DNA of 64,000 nt from Aequorivita lipolytica (GTDB lineage Bacteria > Bacteroidota > Bacteroidia > Flavobacteriales > Flavobacteriaceae), in assembly GCF_007997135.1 (NCBI RefSeq), contig NZ_VORU01000007.1:1-64000 (forward strand), given 5' to 3'. The position numbers were made by a program, and so were the translations under genes. This document shows positions 9,211 to 17,673 of this stretch, in pieces. Each line of letters opens with the position of its first letter. The first letter of the stretch is position 1. The notes below the pieces were generated by a model, which was given only the letters and a program-made list of their open reading frames with translations, was not told the DNA's origin and ran no database searches.

Positions 9211-9652
9211 ATCAGTAGTTTAAAATGCTAAGATAACAAATTTTGTGCCTCTTGTGTTAATGGATTTGGGAATGCAGTGATGATTCCCCTTTTAGCTATA
9301 ATCTATAGAATAGATGATTTTATCTGAAATAAAAATAGAGCATTAATAAGTCACTTTTAAAGTGCTCGTCGTGTATCCGTAAATTTGGATGATCCTTGGA
9401 CTTATCCTGAATTAATAACTAAATATATCAATAATAATATTTATCCGAATTGTTTTAAAATTATTTACGAATAATCATACCTTCATTTAAAAACGTTTTA
9501 AAGAAGCAATCCATCGCTTTTTAACACAGAAAATTATACCCTTTTATTGTGCAATGGTATATTTAATTTATAAATTTGCACGCCCTTATTCCCCGCACTT
9601 TGTTTTGAGGAGCGATAGGGTATTAAAAAGGCATTATTAATATCTATAATTT
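9211..9652. other. Divergent intergenic region upstream of nqrA
   Basis: About 440 bases separate DUF5103 and nqrA. No convincing coding sequence is seen. The part nearest nqrA is very AT-rich and carries the promoter candidate listed separately. The stretch 9330-9410 contains a short inverted pair (TCACTTTTAAAGTG), which may be a regulatory dyad. Confidence 0.5.
9546..9578 (+). promoter_or_regulatory. Candidate promoter of the nqr operon
   Basis: TAAATTTG at 9571-9578 matches the Bacteroidota -7 consensus TAnnTTTG exactly, with TTG at 9546-9548 about 22 bases upstream as the -33 element. It would give an untranslated leader of roughly 70 bases before nqrA. Confidence 0.55.
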
Positions 9653-11005
9653 ATGTCCAAAGACATTAAGATTAAAAAAGGTCTGACTATCAATTTAAAG
9701 GGCGAAGCCGAAAAGACACTTTCAAGCGCCCCAAGATCAAGAACTTTCGTATTAAGACCTTCCGACTTTCATCTTATTACTCCAAAACTGGTTGTTAGGG
9801 AGGGTGGAAAAGTTCAGGCTGGTGAAACAATTTTCTACTCAAAAAGCAATGAGCTTATTAAGTTCGCCTCGCCGGTGAGTGGAACGCTTACCAAAATAGA
9901 GCGCGGCGCCAAACGTGTAATTAAAGAAATTACTATTGAGGCAGATCCGCAGGATTCGTATAAAGATTTTGGTGTTTTAAGTCCAGAAGCTTCGAGCGCT
10001 GAAGAAATTAAAACACGCTTGCTACAATCTGGTTGTTGGCCTTTTATTTTACAGCGTCCCTATGCTGTAATTGCTGGCACAGAACAAGAACCGAGAGATA
10101 TATTTATTTCAGCACATAGCACAGCCCCATTAGCAAACGACTATGATTTTTCACTTCACGGAAAGGAAAAGGAACTACAGGCAGCTTTAACAGCACTTAG
10201 CAAATTGACCACAGGACAAGTACACGTTGGTGTGGGTAAAAGCGGAAGTTCTCCTTTTAAAGGCTTGAAAGATATTACACTTCACAATGTTTCAGGACCG
10301 CACCCTTCAGGAAATGTAGGTACGCAAATAAACAAGCTTAGCCCTGTTAATAAAGGTGAAATTGTTTGGACTATTGCGCCACAAGACCTTGTTATTATTG
10401 GCGAATTGTTACTTACCGGTAAGTTTAATGCCGAAAGGATAATTGCGCTTGCAGGTTCTGAGGTAAAAACACCAAAATATTACAGAACTAGAATTGGAGC
10501 AGAGGCATCTACCTTTTTGTACGATTCTGGATTGAAAGAAGAAAACGTTCGCGTTGTTAGTGGCGACGTACTTACAGGGAAACAGATATCCCCTAAAGGG
10601 CATTTAGGCTACTATAGCAATACCGTTAGCGTAATCCCGGAAGGTGACGATTACGAATTCTTTGGGTGGAACAAACCCGTTTTCAATAAAATATCAACTT
10701 CCAGAGCGCTTACCTTTTCTTGGTTAACGCCAAATAAAAAATTCGATTTAGATACCAATACCAATGGTGAGCACCGAGCTTTTGTGGTAACCGGAATTTA
10801 CGAAGAGGTTTTTCCTTTGGATATGTATCCGTTGCAAATGCTAAAAGCCTGTATGGTGCAGGATTTGGATGAAATGGAAGCCTTGGGAATGTATGAGGTG
10901 GCTCCAGAAGATTTTGCACTTACTGAATTTGTTTGCGTTAGCAAGCAGCCGCATCAACAGATCATCAGGAACGGTCTTGATTTAATGTATAAAGAAATAG
11001 GATAA
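9653..11005 (+). CDS. nqrA: Na+-translocating NADH:quinone reductase subunit A
   Basis: A 450-residue subunit, the usual length. It begins IKIKKGLTINLKGEAE and has the conserved early segments PKLVVREGGKVQAGE and SPVSGTLTKIERGAKR. NqrA is the peripheral cytoplasmic subunit of the sodium pump that oxidises NADH and reduces ubiquinone or menaquinone while exporting Na+; it is implicated in quinone binding. It is the first gene of nqrABCDEF. The start follows an A/T-rich leader without a strong Shine-Dalgarno, as is normal in this phylum. nqrB follows after five bases. Confidence 0.95.
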   Translation: MSKDIKIKKGLTINLKGEAEKTLSSAPRSRTFVLRPSDFHLITPKLVVREGGKVQAGETIFYSKSNELIKFASPVSGTLTKIERGAKRVIKEITIEADPQDSYKDFGVLSPEASSAEEIKTRLLQSGCWPFILQRPYAVIAGTEQEPRDIFISAHSTAPLANDYDFSLHGKEKELQAALTALSKLTTGQVHVGVGKSGSSPFKGLKDITLHNVSGPHPSGNVGTQINKLSPVNKGEIVWTIAPQDLVIIGELLLTGKFNAERIIALAGSEVKTPKYYRTRIGAEASTFLYDSGLKEENVRVVSGDVLTGKQISPKGHLGYYSNTVSVIPEGDDYEFFGWNKPVFNKISTSRALTFSWLTPNKKFDLDTNTNGEHRAFVVTGIYEEVFPLDMYPLQMLKACMVQDLDEMEALGMYEVAPEDFALTEFVCVSKQPHQQIIRNGLDLMYKEIG

Positions 11006-11010
11006 TCGCT

Positions 11011-12228
11011 ATGGGATTGAAATTAAAATTACATACGCTTAAGGAAAAGTACAAGGGTACAAAGATGGCGCCTGCATTTAATGCATTGCACACTTTCTTG
11101 TATTTGCCTAACGAAACCACTCACGGCGGCACGCATATTAAAGCTGCAGACGATTTGAAGCGTACTATGAATACTGTGATTTTGGCATTGGTGCCGTGTT
11201 TGCTCTTCGGAATTTTTAATGCTGGCTATCAACATTATGCAGCTTTGGACGAAACCTTACGCTTAGCGCCATTGGCAAACTTCCTTACAATGGATAACTT
11301 TATTATGGGCTGCTGGACAGTGCTGCCGTTGGTATTGGTATCTTACGGTGTAGGCCTTGGTATAGAGTTCTTATTTGCTATTATAAAAGGTCACGAAGTA
11401 GAAGAAGGCTATTTGGTAACAGGAATGTTAGTGCCTCTAATTGTGCCCATCGATATTCCATTATGGATGCTTGCCGTTGCTGTAATCTTTGGAGTTATAA
11501 TTGGTAAAGAAGTATTTGGAGGTACCGGAATGAATATCTTAAACCCAGCCCTAACCATTCGTGCCTTCTTATTTTTCGCTTATCCTACCTGGATGAGTGG
11601 TGATAAGGTTTGGGTACACGGAGCTGTAGAAAGACAAAAAGAAATTATGGCGGGTGCCAATATAGACGCTATATCTGGAGAAACAATACTGGGTAGTTAT
11701 GCACAAAACCATAATGTGGTTTACGATTATTGGGACATGTTCTGGGGCTTTATACCTGGCTCCGTCGGGGAAACGTCAAAACTGTTGATTCTTGTGGGGG
11801 CTTTCATATTAATCTTCACCAAAATAGGAAGTTGGCGTATTATTTTCAGTACCCTGATAGGCGCTCTAACAATGGGGCTTATTTTCAACGGAATAGTAGA
11901 TGCGGGATGGATTGGTGAGAGTTCAAAATTTTATGGTCTTATGAATGTGCCTTTCTGGCAACACCTAATTATTGGTAGTATTTTGTTTGGCGCTGTGTAT
12001 ATGGCTACAGATCCAGTTTCAGCCAGCCAGACCAATAAAGGTAAATGGATCTACGGATTTTTAATAGGTCTTATTTCTATATTGATACGTGTATTCAACC
12101 CAGCCTATCCAGAAGGAGTTTTCTTGGCAATCTTATTAATGAACGTATTTGCACCAACCATTGATCATTACGTAATACAAGGGAACATCAAGAAAAGAGC
12201 AAAACGTTTAAAAGTTAAAACAGCTTAA
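11011..12228 (+). CDS. nqrB: Na+-translocating NADH:quinone reductase subunit B
   Basis: A 405-residue membrane subunit with about ten hydrophobic helices. The motif GKEVFGGTGMNILNPAL is characteristic of NqrB/RnfD. The SGET segment at residues 222-225 occupies the position of the threonine that carries covalent FMN in Vibrio NqrB, and apbE downstream would attach it. The N-terminal part (HTFLYLPNETTHGGTHIKAADDLKR) is typical. NqrB forms the Na+ and electron path together with NqrC, D, E and F. It lies between nqrA (5-base gap) and nqrC (2-base gap). Confidence 0.95.
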   Translation: MGLKLKLHTLKEKYKGTKMAPAFNALHTFLYLPNETTHGGTHIKAADDLKRTMNTVILALVPCLLFGIFNAGYQHYAALDETLRLAPLANFLTMDNFIMGCWTVLPLVLVSYGVGLGIEFLFAIIKGHEVEEGYLVTGMLVPLIVPIDIPLWMLAVAVIFGVIIGKEVFGGTGMNILNPALTIRAFLFFAYPTWMSGDKVWVHGAVERQKEIMAGANIDAISGETILGSYAQNHNVVYDYWDMFWGFIPGSVGETSKLLILVGAFILIFTKIGSWRIIFSTLIGALTMGLIFNGIVDAGWIGESSKFYGLMNVPFWQHLIIGSILFGAVYMATDPVSASQTNKGKWIYGFLIGLISILIRVFNPAYPEGVFLAILLMNVFAPTIDHYVIQGNIKKRAKRLKVKTA

Positions 12229-12230
12229 AC

Positions 12231-12983
12231 ATGGCAATTAACACAGATAAAAATAGTTATACCGTCATTTTTTCCGTAATCATGGTAGTGGTGGTAGGTT
12301 CGTTATTGGCTGGTTTTGCCAGCGGCCTAAAACCAATGATAAAGGCGAATGAAAAGTACGAGAAGCAACAGAACATTCTGTATGCGATGAACGTAAACGA
12401 TAATGAAGGAGAAGGCGATGTAGTCTTTATTCCCACAGATGAGGTTGAGGCAGAATTCAATAAATACATTAAAAAGCAGTTGGTTATACAAGGCGATGAT
12501 GTAACTGAAAATGATGAAGCTTATTTAATAGATTTGAAGAAAGAGGAAACCAAGGCGAAAGATGCTTCTTACAAGCGAAAACTACCATTATTTGTAGGTG
12601 AAAAAGATGGAAAAGAACTTTACGTTATTCCCGTAAGAGGAAAAGGACTGTGGGATGCAATTTGGGGCTTCGTAGCTGTTGATAAAACAATGACTGTTGT
12701 AGGTGTTTATTATGACCATAAGGGTGAAACTCCTGGTTTAGGAGCCGAAATAAAACAACGCTATTTTATGGATGACTTTACGGGCGAAAAGTTTTTACAC
12801 GGAGAAGTTTTTGAAGGCATCAAAGTAGCAAAAGGAAACAACGATCCATTGAACAAAGACACTGAAGACAATGAAGTAGATGCACTTGCCGGTGCCACAA
12901 TTACAGGTGATGGTGTTTCAGCAATGTTGAGGAAGGACATTAAGTTATACGTACCCTATTTTAAAGCTTTAAGAAAAAACTAA
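12231..12983 (+). CDS. nqrC: Na+-translocating NADH:quinone reductase subunit C
   Basis: A 250-residue protein with one N-terminal membrane helix (VIFSVIMVVVVGSLLAGFASG) and a periplasmic FMN-binding domain. The flavinylation motif is DALAGATITGDG; its second threonine, residue 225, corresponds to the known FMN-threonine site recognised by ApbE. The HKGETPGLGAEI block is the conserved FMN-domain signature. It passes electrons to NqrB. It is followed by 35 non-coding bases before nqrD. Confidence 0.95.
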   Translation: MAINTDKNSYTVIFSVIMVVVVGSLLAGFASGLKPMIKANEKYEKQQNILYAMNVNDNEGEGDVVFIPTDEVEAEFNKYIKKQLVIQGDDVTENDEAYLIDLKKEETKAKDASYKRKLPLFVGEKDGKELYVIPVRGKGLWDAIWGFVAVDKTMTVVGVYYDHKGETPGLGAEIKQRYFMDDFTGEKFLHGEVFEGIKVAKGNNDPLNKDTEDNEVDALAGATITGDGVSAMLRKDIKLYVPYFKALRKN

Positions 12984-13018
12984 AATAAAAGTGCACAAGC
13001 ATTTTAAATATAAATATT

Positions 13019-13666
13019 ATGGGATTACTTTCAAAAAAAGATAGCAAGCTAATCTTAGATCCGCTGGCAGACAACAACCCTATTACTATTCAGGTTCTGG
13101 GTATTTGTTCTGCATTGGCAATTACCGCACAATTAAAACCTTCCATCGTAATGGCCGTATCGGTTATTTTTGTATTGGGAGCAGGCAACGTTGTTATCTC
13201 TTTGATGCGAAACATCATTCCGTCCAAAATTAGGATTATCGTTCAATTAATCGTTGTTGCTGCCCTCGTAATTATTGTAGATCAAGTGCTGAAGGCCTTT
13301 GCGTATGAGTTAAGCAAGGAGCTTTCAGTTTTCATTGGTCTTATTATTACAAACTGTATTATTATGGGACGTTTTGAAGCATTCGCTTTAGCTAATGGAC
13401 CTTGGAGATCGTTTTTGGATGGTATTGGAAATGCCGCAGGATACGGACTTATTTTAATTATTGTAGGTTTCTTCCGAGAGTTATTGGGTAGCGGAACCTT
13501 GTTCGGTTTTAAAGTATTGGGAGATCCTGTTACAAAAACAGGCTTGTATGCAATGGGTTACGAAAATAACGGATTTATGGTACTTCCACCTATGGCATTG
13601 ATTGTTGTAGGATTAATAATTTGGGTACAACGTAGCCGAAATAAAGCATTAATAGAAGAAAACTAA
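13019..13666 (+). CDS. nqrD: Na+-translocating NADH:quinone reductase subunit D
   Basis: A 215-residue integral membrane subunit with six hydrophobic helices, including the NqrD/RnfE signatures IRIIVQLIVVAALVI and FIGLIITNCIIMGRFEAFA. The conserved cysteine in ITNCIIMGR is one of the NqrD/E cysteines that bind an iron centre between the two subunits. In most genomes nqrE follows directly. Here 477 bases containing a broken four-helix-bundle gene separate them, which must be transcribed through if the operon is still one unit. Confidence 0.95.
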   Translation: MGLLSKKDSKLILDPLADNNPITIQVLGICSALAITAQLKPSIVMAVSVIFVLGAGNVVISLMRNIIPSKIRIIVQLIVVAALVIIVDQVLKAFAYELSKELSVFIGLIITNCIIMGRFEAFALANGPWRSFLDGIGNAAGYGLILIIVGFFRELLGSGTLFGFKVLGDPVTKTGLYAMGYENNGFMVLPPMALIVVGLIIWVQRSRNKALIEEN

Positions 13667-13672
13667 GTTAAG

Positions 13673-13703
13673 TGCGCAGTTTGCAGTACGCAGTAATCAG
13701 TAA
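13673..13703 (+). repeat. Left inverted repeat (heptad array) of the nqrD-nqrE insertion
   Basis: Four consecutive 7-base units ending in CAG (TGCGCAG, TTTGCAG, TACGCAG, TAATCAG) start seven bases after the nqrD stop. The sequence AGTACGCAGTAATCAG matches the reverse complement of the array at 14106-14140 at 15 of 16 positions. Confidence 0.75.
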
Positions 13704-13734
13704 ATGATTGCATAAATATTTTGACATATTGATT

Positions 13735-14106
13735 ATGAAATTTCAAGAATTGCTTGCCTACAAGAAATCATTTAGTTTGGTTATGAATATATTCGAAATT
13801 TCTAAAGGATTTCCGATAGAGGAACAGTTTTCGTTAACCAGCCAAGTCAGAAGATCATCAAGAGCAGTATCTGCTGCAATTGCTGAAGCATATGGGAAAA
13901 GGAAATATCCGAAGCACTTTCAAAATAAATTGACAGATGCTGATTCAGAAAACCTTGAAACACAAACTTGGATTTAATTTGCCCAAGCCTGTGAATATAT
14001 AACGAAAGAATTAGAAATTGAATTAAAAGAAAATAGTGAAGAAGTAGGTAAGTTATTAAACTATATGATTCACAACCCACAAAAATTTGGAGTTGTAAAT
14101 ATATAA
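13735..14106 (+). pseudogene. Four-helix-bundle (S23/IVP-type) protein gene, nonsense-interrupted
   Basis: From the ATG at 13735 the frame reads MKFQELLAYKKSFSLVMNIF, then TSQVRRSSRAVSAAIAEAYG and LTDADSENLETQTWI. A TAA at 13975-13977 interrupts it. In the same frame it continues FAQACEYITKELEIELK to a final stop at 14104. This is the full ~123-residue layout of the four-helix-bundle family (TIGR02436) first found as open frames in 23S rRNA intervening sequences. The interrupting codon falls where family members have Asp or Glu, so a single G-to-T change (GAA to TAA) would explain it. The gene sits between nqrD and nqrE and is flanked by inverted heptad repeats. Confidence 0.8.
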
Positions 14107-14140
14107 CTGAATACTGCGTACTGAATTACTGAATTACTGA
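14106..14140 (-). repeat. Right inverted repeat (heptad array) of the nqrD-nqrE insertion
   Basis: Units ACTGAAT, ACTGCGT, ACTGAAT repeat directly after the four-helix-bundle gene, ending three bases before the nqrE start. Read on the minus strand they match the left array at 13685-13700. Confidence 0.75.
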
Positions 14141-14143
14141 AAC

Positions 14144-14887
14144 ATGGAACACATAGAATTATTTTTCAAATCGATTTTCGTAGATAACATGGTGTTTGCA
14201 TACTTCTTGGGTATGTGTTCATACTTGGCGGTATCTAAGAAAGTGAGTACTGCAGTGGGCTTGGGTGCGGCTGTAATTTTTGTATTGACTGTAACAGTTC
14301 CCTTAAACTGGCTTTTAGATCAGTATATTCTAAGAGAAGGAGCCTTGGTTTGGCTAGGAGAAGAGTTTGCAGATTATGATCTAAGCTTTTTATCATTCAT
14401 TCTATTCATCGCTACCATTGCAACCATGGTTCAGTTGGTAGAAATTATTGTTGAAAAGTTTTCACCATCGCTATATAATTCACTTGGAATATTTCTACCA
14501 TTAATAGCAGTAAACTGTGCTATTTTAGGGGGATCACTTTTTATGCAGTCTCGAGATATCGCCTCGTTGGATTTAGCATTAAATTACGGTTTCAGTTCCG
14601 GAATTGGATGGTTCCTTGCAATTATTGCTATTGCAGCAATTCGTGAAAAAATTAGATACAGCAACGTTCCAGCTCCGTTAAGAGGATTAGGAATTACGTT
14701 TATAATTACAGGTTTAATGGCTATTGGTTTTATGAGCTTTGGAGGTATGCTTACAGGCGGTGACGAGGAAACACCTTCATTGGATGGAAATCCAGCGAAC
14801 ATAGGAATTCAAGTAGAAAAGAACACTATAAAAAATATTGACAACGAAACCGCTCTTATTGAAGTTTCTGAACTAACACAGCAGTAA
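14144..14887 (+). CDS. nqrE: Na+-translocating NADH:quinone reductase subunit E
   Basis: A 247-residue membrane subunit with six hydrophobic helices. Signatures are [23 protein letters not shown] near the start and [14 protein letters not shown] mid-protein; the cysteines belong to the shared NqrD/E iron site. After the last helix ([14 protein letters not shown]) there is an extra polar tail of about 45 residues, longer than the ~200-residue Vibrio subunit. The gene begins a few bases after the inserted repeat array and is followed by nqrF after one base. Confidence 0.95.
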   Translation: MEHIELFFKSIFVDNMVFAYFLGMCSYLAVSKKVSTAVGLGAAVIFVLTVTVPLNWLLDQYILREGALVWLGEEFADYDLSFLSFILFIATIATMVQLVEIIVEKFSPSLYNSLGIFLPLIAVNCAILGGSLFMQSRDIASLDLALNYGFSSGIGWFLAIIAIAAIREKIRYSNVPAPLRGLGITFIITGLMAIGFMSFGGMLTGGDEETPSLDGNPANIGIQVEKNTIKNIDNETALIEVSELTQQ

Positions 14888-14888
14888 T

Positions 14889-16196
14889 ATGTTTTTAGCA
14901 AGTATAATTGGAGTTGTAGCAGCCACCGTCATTGCCTTTTTGATATTGACGCTTTTATTGGTGGCGCTTTTGTTATTCACAAAGCAGAAACTTTCTCCGT
15001 CAGGACCGGTAACCATTACCATTAACGACGAGAAGAAAATAGAAGTGGAAAGTGGCGGAACCCTACTTTCAACCTTAAGTAGTAACAAGATTTTCTTGCC
15101 ATCTGCCTGTGGTGGTGGTGGAACGTGTATTCAGTGTGAGTGCCACGTATTGGAAGGCGGAGGAGAAGCCTTGCCTACCGAAACGCCTCACTTCAGCAGA
15201 AAAGAGTTAAAAGAAGGTGCACGTCTCTCTTGCCAGGTAAAGGTAAAGCAGGATATGAATATCCATATTCCTGAGGAAGTCTTCGGAATAAAAAAATGGG
15301 ATGCTACAGTTGTAAGAAACTATAACGTCGCTTCCTTTATCAAAGAGTTTGTGGTTGAAATTCCTGAGGATATGAACTATAAGGCTGGTGGTTATATACA
15401 GATTGAAATTCCACAATGCGAGGTTAAGTTCGAAGATATGGATATCACTGCACACCCTGAAGAGCACGATAGACCAGACAAGTTTCAGGACGAGTGGGAC
15501 AAGTTTAAACTATGGCCATTGGTAATGAAAAACAATGAAACCGTTGAGAGAGCCTATTCTATGGCTTCATACCCAGCAGAAGGACGTGAAATAATGCTCA
15601 ACGTACGTATTGCAACGCCACCCTTTGACCGTGCAAAAGGCGGATGGATGGAAGTTAATCCAGGTATAGCTTCGTCTTATATCTTCAACTGTAAAAAAGG
15701 AGATAAAGTAGTAATTTCAGGCCCTTATGGCGAATTCTTCATCAACCCGTCAGATTCAGAAATGCTTTACGTAGGTGGTGGAGCTGGAATGGCGCCTATG
15801 CGTTCGCACTTGTACCATCTTTTCAAAACACTAAAAACCGGAAGAAAAGTAACCTATTGGTACGGTGGGCGTTCTAAGAGAGAACTCTTCTACTTAGATC
15901 ACTTTAAGGAATTGGAAAACGAATTTCCAAACTTTAAGTTCTACTTGGCCTTAAGTGAACCTGCAGAAGAAGACAACTGGAAAGTGAAAAAAGACATTCA
16001 CGATGAAGCTGGTGATGGCTTTGTTGGCTTCATTCACCAAGTGGTAATTGATAATTATTTAAATCATCACGATACACCTGAAGATATAGAACTTTATTTC
16101 TGTGGCCCACCGTTGATGAACCAAGCCGTTCAAAAGATGGGTGAAGATTTTGGAATCCCGGACGAAAATATTCGTTTTGATGATTTCGGGGGATAA
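14889..16196 (+). CDS. nqrF: Na+-translocating NADH:quinone reductase subunit F
   Basis: A 435-residue subunit where NADH is oxidised. It has an N-terminal membrane helix, then a ferredoxin-type [2Fe-2S] domain with cysteines in [15 protein letters not shown] and LSCQVK. FAD-binding motifs follow (RAYSMASYP) and then the NAD-binding domain with [13 protein letters not shown] and YFCGPPLM near the end. The FDDFGG C-terminus is typical. It ends the operon; a strong terminator follows 18 bases later. Confidence 0.95.
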   Translation: MFLASIIGVVAATVIAFLILTLLLVALLLFTKQKLSPSGPVTITINDEKKIEVESGGTLLSTLSSNKIFLPSACGGGGTCIQCECHVLEGGGEALPTETPHFSRKELKEGARLSCQVKVKQDMNIHIPEEVFGIKKWDATVVRNYNVASFIKEFVVEIPEDMNYKAGGYIQIEIPQCEVKFEDMDITAHPEEHDRPDKFQDEWDKFKLWPLVMKNNETVERAYSMASYPAEGREIMLNVRIATPPFDRAKGGWMEVNPGIASSYIFNCKKGDKVVISGPYGEFFINPSDSEMLYVGGGAGMAPMRSHLYHLFKTLKTGRKVTYWYGGRSKRELFYLDHFKELENEFPNFKFYLALSEPAEEDNWKVKKDIHDEAGDGFVGFIHQVVIDNYLNHHDTPEDIELYFCGPPLMNQAVQKMGEDFGIPDENIRFDDFGG

Positions 16197-16213
16197 CATA
16201 AGTTTCAAATTAT

Positions 16214-16252
16214 AAAAAAACCGCTTCAATTTTCGTTGAAGCGGTTTTTTTA
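16214..16252. terminator. nqr operon terminator
   Basis: A nine-base perfect stem, CCGCTTCAA/TTGAAGCGG, is preceded by an A run and followed by seven Ts. It is positioned 18 bases after nqrF. Confidence 0.9.
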
Positions 16253-16305
16253 TGTTTTGAAAGTAGATATAATGAAGCCATTTATTTGTAATTTTGAAGT
16301 TACAT

Positions 16306-16668
16306 ATGGGCGAAAAACTAAGCAAACAAGAACTCCACAATCTCGCGATGAATATTGTAGGGAAACAGCTTGAAGAAGATGGATATGAATTTTTGGGTGT
16401 CAATTCAAAATTGAAACGAGACCCACAGTTTGTGGCATTAAAGGATAAAGTGCTTCATTTTGTAATTGTTCGCGCCATTTCATATCCACAAGACGCAAAT
16501 GCATACGATCCGCTTTTAATGCAAACCATAAAAGAGCACGCCGAAAAATTTGAAGCAAAAACCTATTACGCAGGGGTTGGTTTGGGCCACGGAAGCGATT
16601 ATGGCAAACCAGTTATTGCAGACGAAGATTACACTCTGGTTTATAAAGGATTACAAGAAATACTATGA
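16306..16668 (+). CDS. Conserved small cytoplasmic protein linked to nqr/apbE
   Basis: A 120-residue soluble protein (MGEKLSKQELHNLAMNIVGK). There is no signal peptide or membrane segment. It resembles a conserved flavobacterial protein that is often labelled as NADH-quinone reductase subunit F only because of its neighbourhood; it has no iron-sulfur or flavin motif. Blocks LHFVIVRAISYP and TYYAGVGLGHGSDYGKPV are the most distinctive. The apbE start overlaps its stop (ATGA), so the two are translationally coupled and may cooperate in Na+-NQR maturation, which is inference. Confidence 0.65.
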   Translation: MGEKLSKQELHNLAMNIVGKQLEEDGYEFLGVNSKLKRDPQFVALKDKVLHFVIVRAISYPQDANAYDPLLMQTIKEHAEKFEAKTYYAGVGLGHGSDYGKPVIADEDYTLVYKGLQEIL

Positions 16669-17672
16669 AGAAGCTACTATTTATACCCTTATTCTTGCTT
16701 TTTGTTTTCTGTGAAAAGAATGAATCAGAAATCCTTTTTTTACAAGGCGATGCATTTGGAACTATTTATAATATTCAGTTTTATTCCGAGAAAGAAGTGG
16801 ATTTTAAGGAAGGGTTGGACTCAGTAATAGATGCTGTAAATCATTCGGTGAGTACCTATATTCCCAAAAGCGATATTTCCAAAGTAAACCAAGGTGATAC
16901 TACGATTGTAGTAGATTCAATTTTTAGGGAAGTCTTTGAAATTTCAGAAGAAGTAAACAAAAAAACCAATGGTTATTTTGACCCAACCATAGGCGTTTTG
17001 CGAAATGCTTACGGCTTTGGTGACGTTAAGCCATTGAAGAATATTAACAGCAAAACATTAGATTCTTTGATGAAATATGTGGGATTTCATAAAGTTAAAA
17101 TCAATAGCGATGGAACCATTTCAAAAGAATATCCTCAAATCTATTTCGATTTTAATGCTGTGGCAAAGGGCTTCGGTATTGATTGTCTAGGACGTTATCT
17201 TGAATCCAAGGGCGTAACGGATTATTTAATTGAATTGGGCGGCGAAATTCTTACTAAAGGTGAAAACCTTGAAAAAAATCAGGATTGGGTAGTGGGTATT
17301 GAAGCTGTAGATTCTAAATTGGACGACCGCACTTTTGAGGCAGCTGTAAAACTTAAAAATGAAGGAATGGCTTCGTCAGGCAACTACCGTAAATTCAGGC
17401 TAGATTCTGCTACCGGAAAAAAATATGTTCACACCTTAAATCCATTAACAGGTTCTGCGGAAAAAAGCGATGTAACCAGCTCAACCGTAATAGCACCTAC
17501 TTGTGGTGTGGCCGATGCTTACGCAACTTCCTTTATGGCTTTAGGAATGGAGAAATCAAAAGAATTGCTAAGGAATCTTCCAAACATCGATGCATATTTA
17601 ACCTTTAATGATTCTCTAAATAATCATCAAGTCTTTATGACGGATGGGTTTAAAAGAAGAATGCCACAATAA
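16665..17672 (+). CDS. apbE: FAD:protein FMN transferase
   Basis: A 335-residue lipoprotein (signal MKKLLFIPLFLLFVFC with a lipobox cysteine) of the ApbE family. It transfers FMN from FAD to threonine in exported flavoproteins. Family signatures visible are FDPTIGVL, FDFNAVAKGFGID (FAD site), YLIELGGEI, and TSSTVIAPTCGVADAYATSF near the C-terminus. It lies after nqrABCDEF, whose NqrB and NqrC subunits need this modification, so the substrates are almost certainly those. It overlaps the preceding small gene by four bases and converges on the secreted-protein gene with a one-base gap. Confidence 0.93.
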   Translation: MKKLLFIPLFLLFVFCEKNESEILFLQGDAFGTIYNIQFYSEKEVDFKEGLDSVIDAVNHSVSTYIPKSDISKVNQGDTTIVVDSIFREVFEISEEVNKKTNGYFDPTIGVLRNAYGFGDVKPLKNINSKTLDSLMKYVGFHKVKINSDGTISKEYPQIYFDFNAVAKGFGIDCLGRYLESKGVTDYLIELGGEILTKGENLEKNQDWVVGIEAVDSKLDDRTFEAAVKLKNEGMASSGNYRKFRLDSATGKKYVHTLNPLTGSAEKSDVTSSTVIAPTCGVADAYATSFMALGMEKSKELLRNLPNIDAYLTFNDSLNNHQVFMTDGFKRRMPQ

Positions 17673-17673
17673 A

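Noticed and set aside
16306-16668. A second NqrF or NQR subunit
   Set aside because: The protein lacks iron-sulfur cysteines, flavin or NAD motifs and membrane segments; such naming comes only from gene order.
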